DNA of 64,000 nucleotides from Bacillota bacterium (GTDB lineage Bacteria; Bacillota; Limnochordia; DTU087; JAAYGB01): the NCBI GenBank assembly GCA_012727955.1, contig JAAYGB010000023.1, positions 1-64,000 of the forward strand. The letters are read 5' to 3'. Both the position numbers and the translations under genes were made by a program. Below, one piece after another: positions 59,955-64,000 of this stretch (within the stretch, counting starts at the first letter, position 1; every line of letters starts with the position of its first letter). The notes under the pieces are model-generated. The model saw nothing but the letters and a program-made list of their open reading frames with translations, was not told where the DNA came from and made no database searches.

Positions 59955-61880
59955 ATGACTTGGATGGCTCTTCCCCTCATACCGGCCTTGGCAGCTGTCC
60001 TCTTGGCTCTGAGGCCAAGGGCGGGCAGGTATCTGCCCTTTGCAGCCAGTTCCTTGGTATTGCTTTTAAGTGGGTGGAAGTTAGGCGGCATTTTGGGTGG
60101 TGAAGTGTTCACATATCAATGGAATTTGGTGGGTCCCTTCAGCCCCAGCCTACGGGTTGACCCACTATCGGGGATTTTTCTCCTGGTGACGGCCTTTGTG
60201 TGGTGGGTGGCTTCCCTGTATGCACCGGAGTACATGAACCACGAGGGCAGGGAAGGGAGATTTACTCTCTGGCTGTTGCTGACTCAGACAGCGGTCCTCG
60301 GGGTATTTTTGGCTGGGGACCTTTTGACCCTGCTGCTTTGTTTTGAGTTAATGACCATTACTTCATGGTTTTGGGTAATTCATCGGGGTAATCAAGAGGC
60401 CCTGAGAGCCGGGTATTTCTACCTGTTCTTTAGTATAGCTGCCGGGTTATTTGTCGCCATTGGTGCTGTGCTCATTGGGCAAGCCGGTGGAACCCTGACC
60501 ATCGGATTGGGTACCCTAGCTCAGTTACTTCCCAATACCCATGTGGTTTGGGGTCTGGTGGCTGTTGCCCTAGGGTTTGCAGTTAAAGCCGGGATGGTAC
60601 CCCTGCATCTGTGGCTTCCTCATGCTCACTCGGTGGCTCCGACACCGGCCAGTGCTCTCCTTTCCGGTATCTTGATCAAGGCCGGGGCCTATGGTTTGCT
60701 TCGGGTGGGTCAGGTGGTGGGCTGGGATTCTGCGCTGCTTAGCGGCACCAAGGGATTGGGTCTTTGCCTTACAGTCTTGGGCGCGGCCACTATGCTGGTG
60801 GGCGTCGGTGCTGCCTTGCTGCAAAGTGATGCCAAGCGCCTATTGGCCTATCACAGCGTCAGCCAGATGGGATATATCCTCCTGGGATTAGGCGCAGCCT
60901 GGTTCCTCGGTCAATCCGGGGGGATGGCTCTGACGGGAGCGATTTATCATGTGATTAACCACGCCCTCTTTAAGGCCGCTTTGTTTCTCGGGGTTGGCGT
61001 TGTCTATGTGCGCACCAAGGAAACCAACCTATACAATCTCGGGGGTCTGTGGCGTTCCTTCCCGATTACCGCGGTGCTGATGTTTCTGGCGGTTTTGGGG
61101 ATTACTGGGGCACCGGGACTTAATGGATACGCCAGTAAGACTTTGTTACATCATGGGATAAGTCAGGCTGCCGGTACCGGTTTGCCGTTAATGATTTGGA
61201 TAGAAAGATGCTTCCTTCTGGTGGGAGTAGGTACTGCTGCTTCCTTTGCAAAGCTCTACTGCCTGATGTTTCTCAGAAAAGGGAAATCCACGGGTATTGT
61301 CCGGGGTGAGACTTGGCAGTTTAGCACCGCGATGGCTTCGCTGGCTGCGGTCATGCTTGTGATTGGATTACGGCCAGAGCTTGTTTTGAGAAGGTTTGCA
61401 ATTCCGGCGGCTAGGGTGCTGGGGATAGAGCAGGTCGAAGGATTGATCATGGGCTTTTCCTTCTGGTCTGGGGCCGATGTCATGGGGATGGTAATTACTC
61501 TAGGCCTAGGGATAGTCGTAGCTTGGCTTGGCCTAACCACTGGAGCCTTCCACTGGCAGCCTCCCAAGGTGCTCACTTTGGAGGGCTTGATGGGAAGTAT
61601 CCTCCGTGGGTTACTCATCCTGGGGCGAAAAGCCGAGGGTGTATACCACAGTGTGGTAGGCGCACTGTCTGGGCAGTTGAGGATGGGAGCCCGTAACCTG
61701 TGGGTTGCCTGTCAAAGGCTAGACCGATCCGGCGGAGTGACCATTGCCGGTGGGTTCCTCTCTGAACTGAGTGCCAATGTGGGTTTGATCGTGGTGGTTC
61801 TGATCACCCTACTTGTTGGTTATATCTGTGTCGAACTGATTACCCGTGGTCTGAGTGTACCACTGGTTATGATGAAGTAG
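59955..61880 (+). CDS. Antiporter-like subunit 3 with C-terminal extension (MrpA/NuoL-like)
   Basis: The 641-residue protein has Glu131 in CFELMTITSW, Lys211 in FAVKAGMVPLHLWLPHAH, Lys242 in ILIKAGAYG and Lys in HALFKAALFLGVG. After the antiporter domain about 150 residues continue to two further membrane segments, ending in VVVLITLLVGYICVELI. The extension resembles the NuoL/MrpA lateral-helix region in position only. It may be the MrpA-like N-terminal partner of the split complex. Start ATG 59955 with AGGGGTG. Last gene of the operon. Confidence 0.9.
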   Translation: MTWMALPLIPALAAVLLALRPRAGRYLPFAASSLVLLLSGWKLGGILGGEVFTYQWNLVGPFSPSLRVDPLSGIFLLVTAFVWWVASLYAPEYMNHEGREGRFTLWLLLTQTAVLGVFLAGDLLTLLLCFELMTITSWFWVIHRGNQEALRAGYFYLFFSIAAGLFVAIGAVLIGQAGGTLTIGLGTLAQLLPNTHVVWGLVAVALGFAVKAGMVPLHLWLPHAHSVAPTPASALLSGILIKAGAYGLLRVGQVVGWDSALLSGTKGLGLCLTVLGAATMLVGVGAALLQSDAKRLLAYHSVSQMGYILLGLGAAWFLGQSGGMALTGAIYHVINHALFKAALFLGVGVVYVRTKETNLYNLGGLWRSFPITAVLMFLAVLGITGAPGLNGYASKTLLHHGISQAAGTGLPLMIWIERCFLLVGVGTAASFAKLYCLMFLRKGKSTGIVRGETWQFSTAMASLAAVMLVIGLRPELVLRRFAIPAARVLGIEQVEGLIMGFSFWSGADVMGMVITLGLGIVVAWLGLTTGAFHWQPPKVLTLEGLMGSILRGLLILGRKAEGVYHSVVGALSGQLRMGARNLWVACQRLDRSGGVTIAGGFLSELSANVGLIVVVLITLLVGYICVELITRGLSVPLVMMK

Positions 61881-62335
61881 GGAAAGAAGAGTTCAAATAG
61901 TAAGTCGTGTTTGCTTTCTGGCAAATGTAACTTGGCTCCTTAGGGTATCGCTCCCGGTGAATCAGCCTATCTATCCTCCTAGAAGCTGAATGATGTCGTA
62001 CCAGTCCATCAAGCAGAGTCACATTAACCCGGGGGCGACGCCTTCACATATTTCCGTCAAGCAGAGGTAGATTTTGCTCTAGTGGATTACGTAGATCGAT
62101 GGATCTAGCGAAATGTCTATTTAAACTAGCGATTAAATCTTGCTTGCTCCTCTTCCTTCAGCAGCAAGTGCCTAGGAAATCAGCCAGTCTGCCGCCTTGG
62201 GGCGGTGGGAGCTGGCTGATTTTCCATAAACAGGAAATTGTTAACCCTCGGTGAAGTCAAGAAGGGGAAGGGTTCACCTTCGCAATCAAGACCATGCTTA
62301 AGTATTAGCCTCAACAGGGATAGGAGGAATTATGG
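61881..62335. other. 455-bp gap after the Mrp operon
   Basis: No gene is seen. It holds a perfect TAGATC/GATCTA inverted repeat (62092-62107), two near-copies of a 14-base word (62005-62018 and 62053-62066, one mismatch), and the terminator listed next. It also carries the MFS promoter region. Confidence 0.5.
62175..62226 (+). terminator. Intrinsic terminator
   Basis: GGAAATCAGCCAG (62175-62187) pairs with CTGGCTGATTTTCC (62212-62225), enclosing a GCCGCC/GGCGG inner stem. It lies about 300 bases beyond the Mrp operon. Confidence 0.7.
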
Positions 62336-63565
62336 TTGTCATCGGATTCGAAACGGGTAGATGAACCAAGACGAGAGCAAGCCTTCACACTACTACTGAT
62401 TTGTATCGGTTCAGCATTGGCCTTCGCCTCCTTGGGGATGACTCGCCCCTTGGTAGTATTGCTGGCCAACAATTTGGGTGCTTCGTCCCTTTGGATTGGG
62501 ATTATCGTGGCCTCCTACGCCTTTATTCCCTTCTTTCTTGCCCTCCATGTGGGAGCAGCTACTGATCAGTATGGACCACGCCTGTTGATCATCATCGGCA
62601 GCCTGGGGTTTGCCGCAGCCATGGTGATTATCGCGGTTTTTCCCAGTGTGTCGGGAATTCTAATTTCGCAGACCCTCGCGGGTATCTGTCAGCTTTGTTC
62701 CGTCGTCGCCTTCCAAACCTATGCCTCATCCATTGGCAGCTCCCAGGACCTAGAGTCAAACTTTGGGTGGTATACCGCGGCCGGTAGTGTCGGACAACTG
62801 ACCGGGCCTATCTTAGGTGGACTGATTGCAGACCACATCTCCTATCAGGCTACCTTCTGGATTAGTGCCTTGTTGAGCGTTGCTACCGCGGTGGTTATTA
62901 GCATCTTACCTAAGGTCAAACCGATAATGAGGGGCAACGAAGGGCTCTATATTGATAAGCCCCTGGTCAGGGATCTGCTTCGTCGGGGTGGCATCAAGGT
63001 CGCGATGTTGTCCAGCTTTGCGGTGTTGTTTGCCATGGGAGCCAGGGATGCCTTTTTTCCCCTGCTGCTCCAAAGTCTAGGTTACCAGGCAACCCAGGTG
63101 GGTCTGCTTAACTCCATTCAAGCGGGAGCAGGGCTTTTGGCTCGCCCCTTCATGGGACAAGCTGTTAAGCTCATCGGTAATCGGCTAAACACCCTAGTGG
63201 TGATGATTTCCTTTGCCGGAATCGGGTTGCTTCTCATTCCTGTCGGACAAAGTCTTCTTTTTTTCACCTTCGTATCCCTTCTAATCGGTGTTGGGACTGG
63301 ACTTGCCCAGCCCCTTAGTATGCTGATCGTAGCCGACAACTCGGGATCCCAGGAGCGGGGTCTGGCCATGGGACTGCGCTTGATGGGCAATCGACTGGCG
63401 CAACTGGTCAATCCCTTGTTATTCGGGGTGATCACCAGCCTTAGTGGATTGGGTGCCGCCTTTGTTACCGGAGGTTCTATCCTGTTGGGTAGTGCCCTAG
63501 CTCTCAATCACTGGCGAGACAGAAAAGGCCCCAGGAAGTCTGTCAAAGAGGGTCTACCCTCATAG
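62336..63565 (+). CDS. MFS transporter
   Basis: The 409-residue protein has 12 predicted membrane segments and the MFS loop GAATDQYGPRLL (a GxxxDRxGRR variant), with a second half beginning around MLSSFAVLFAMGARD. It is a secondary transporter of unknown substrate, closest in appearance to drug-efflux or sugar-efflux MFS. TTG 62336 lies 7 bases after AGGAGG; an ATG at 62332 in another frame gives only ten codons and overlaps the start. Confidence 0.9.
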   Translation: MSSDSKRVDEPRREQAFTLLLICIGSALAFASLGMTRPLVVLLANNLGASSLWIGIIVASYAFIPFFLALHVGAATDQYGPRLLIIIGSLGFAAAMVIIAVFPSVSGILISQTLAGICQLCSVVAFQTYASSIGSSQDLESNFGWYTAAGSVGQLTGPILGGLIADHISYQATFWISALLSVATAVVISILPKVKPIMRGNEGLYIDKPLVRDLLRRGGIKVAMLSSFAVLFAMGARDAFFPLLLQSLGYQATQVGLLNSIQAGAGLLARPFMGQAVKLIGNRLNTLVVMISFAGIGLLLIPVGQSLLFFTFVSLLIGVGTGLAQPLSMLIVADNSGSQERGLAMGLRLMGNRLAQLVNPLLFGVITSLSGLGAAFVTGGSILLGSALALNHWRDRKGPRKSVKEGLPS

Positions 63566-63617
63566 GGAGATTCCTTTCGTAGTTTTACTATGATACATGG
63601 GAGGATGGTGATGTAAG

Positions 63618-64000
63618 GTGGTCGTTACCATCAGATTAGCAACAGTCGAAGATGCCGCAGAGCTTGCCAGGCTGAACCAAGAATTTAACGGTGGGAAGTT
63701 AAGGGCTGAGGAGAAAGTACGGGCTAGGCTAGCTGGTAACCAGGAGCTGGTGGCGGTGGCAGAGGCTAAGGGTGGGCTGGTTGGCTTTGCCTGCGCCCAG
63801 AGTTTCTCCTCCTTTTGCTATGAGGAGCTGCAGGGGGAAATCACTGAGCTGTATGTCCAGCCCTCGGCTCGCAGGCAGGGAGTAGCCAAGGGCCTAATCT
63901 CGCTGCTGGAGACGCAGCTGCGGGAGCGTGGGGTCAATGAAGTGAAGGTACTGACCGGTCAGGACAATCACAAGGCCATAGGGTGTTATCAAAGCTGTGG
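63618..64000 (+). CDS. GNAT-family N-acetyltransferase, cut by the right edge
   Basis: The visible 127 residues include TIRLATVEDAAELARLNQ, EITELYVQPSARRQGVAKGL (acetyl-CoA loop RRQGVA) and TGQDNHKAIGCYQSCG. It is the N-terminal and central part of a GNAT enzyme. The likely start is GTG 63618, with GGGAGGATGG upstream. Its end lies beyond the window. Confidence 0.85.
   Translation, partial: MVVTIRLATVEDAAELARLNQEFNGGKLRAEEKVRARLAGNQELVAVAEAKGGLVGFACAQSFSSFCYEELQGEITELYVQPSARRQGVAKGLISLLETQLRERGVNEVKVLTGQDNHKAIGCYQSC

Noticed and set aside
62005-62066. Two near-identical 14-base words as a repeat array
   Set aside because: Only two copies with a mismatch and no regular spacing; no array or family evident.

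Overview
The window looks like chromosome from an anaerobic, sugar- and glycan-using Bacillota bacterium. A Limnochordia-like lineage is my guess from gene content, not something I could test. The support is: strong AGGAGG-type ribosome binding sites with very frequent TTG and GTG starts, a ydaO-type c-di-AMP riboswitch, short operons separated by intrinsic hairpin terminators, and a mix of fermentative, glycan-degrading and Na+-cycling genes. No rRNA, tRNA, CRISPR array or prophage was found. The only clear mobile DNA is the start of an IS3-type transposase cut by the left edge.

Layout. 1-5.8 kb: transposase fragment, zinc-ribbon P-loop kinase, Rsm22-like methyltransferase, small uncharacterised protein, FAD oxidoreductase, membrane protein with an N-terminal permease-prefix-like region. 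5.9-15.2 kb: uracil-DNA glycosylase, then a carbohydrate/catabolic run (GH38 alpha-mannosidase, fumarate-reductase-like flavoprotein, 2-hydroxyacid dehydrogenase, Nudix hydrolase, sugar isomerase/epimerase, M55 D-aminopeptidase). 15.3-20.6 kb: RtcB ligase, LysR regulator divergent from a YeiH-family exporter, radical SAM enzyme, SDR. 21.0-24.3 kb: GH42 beta-galactosidase, a second sugar isomerase, GIY-YIG protein. 24.5-28.9 kb: ArsR-ABC exporter operon with a readable promoter and operator, a CZB-type chemoreceptor and a small membrane protein. 28.9-34.0 kb: URO-D-like methyltransferase, lipoate ligase, CDF metal exporter, sulfatase and a MetH-reactivation-like protein. 34.1-37.8 kb: XRE-AbrB fusion regulator with an ABC transporter, divergent from two uncharacterised membrane-associated proteins. 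37.9-47.8 kb: CsgG-like lipoprotein, uncharacterised protein, creatininase family, DUF4097 repeat protein, UppP, SWIM and SNF2 proteins, PHP phosphatase. 47.9-52.4 kb: radical SAM, acetyltransferases, a second sulfatase and a broken acetyltransferase. 52.5-61.9 kb: a c-di-AMP riboswitch heading a SulP anion transporter and a ten-gene Mrp-type Na+/H+ antiporter operon. 62.3-64 kb: MFS transporter and a GNAT gene cut by the right edge.

The most interesting unit is 52.55-61.9 kb. A sigma-A-like promoter, c-di-AMP aptamer and intrinsic terminator precede a SulP transporter, followed by MrpE-F-G, MbhD/MbhE-like subunits, MrpB-C and three antiporter-like subunits with overlapping or closely spaced genes. 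I infer that c-di-AMP gates a Na+ extrusion machine together with a putative Na+-coupled anion (possibly bicarbonate) importer. The aptamer and gene order are read directly; substrate and coupling are inference.
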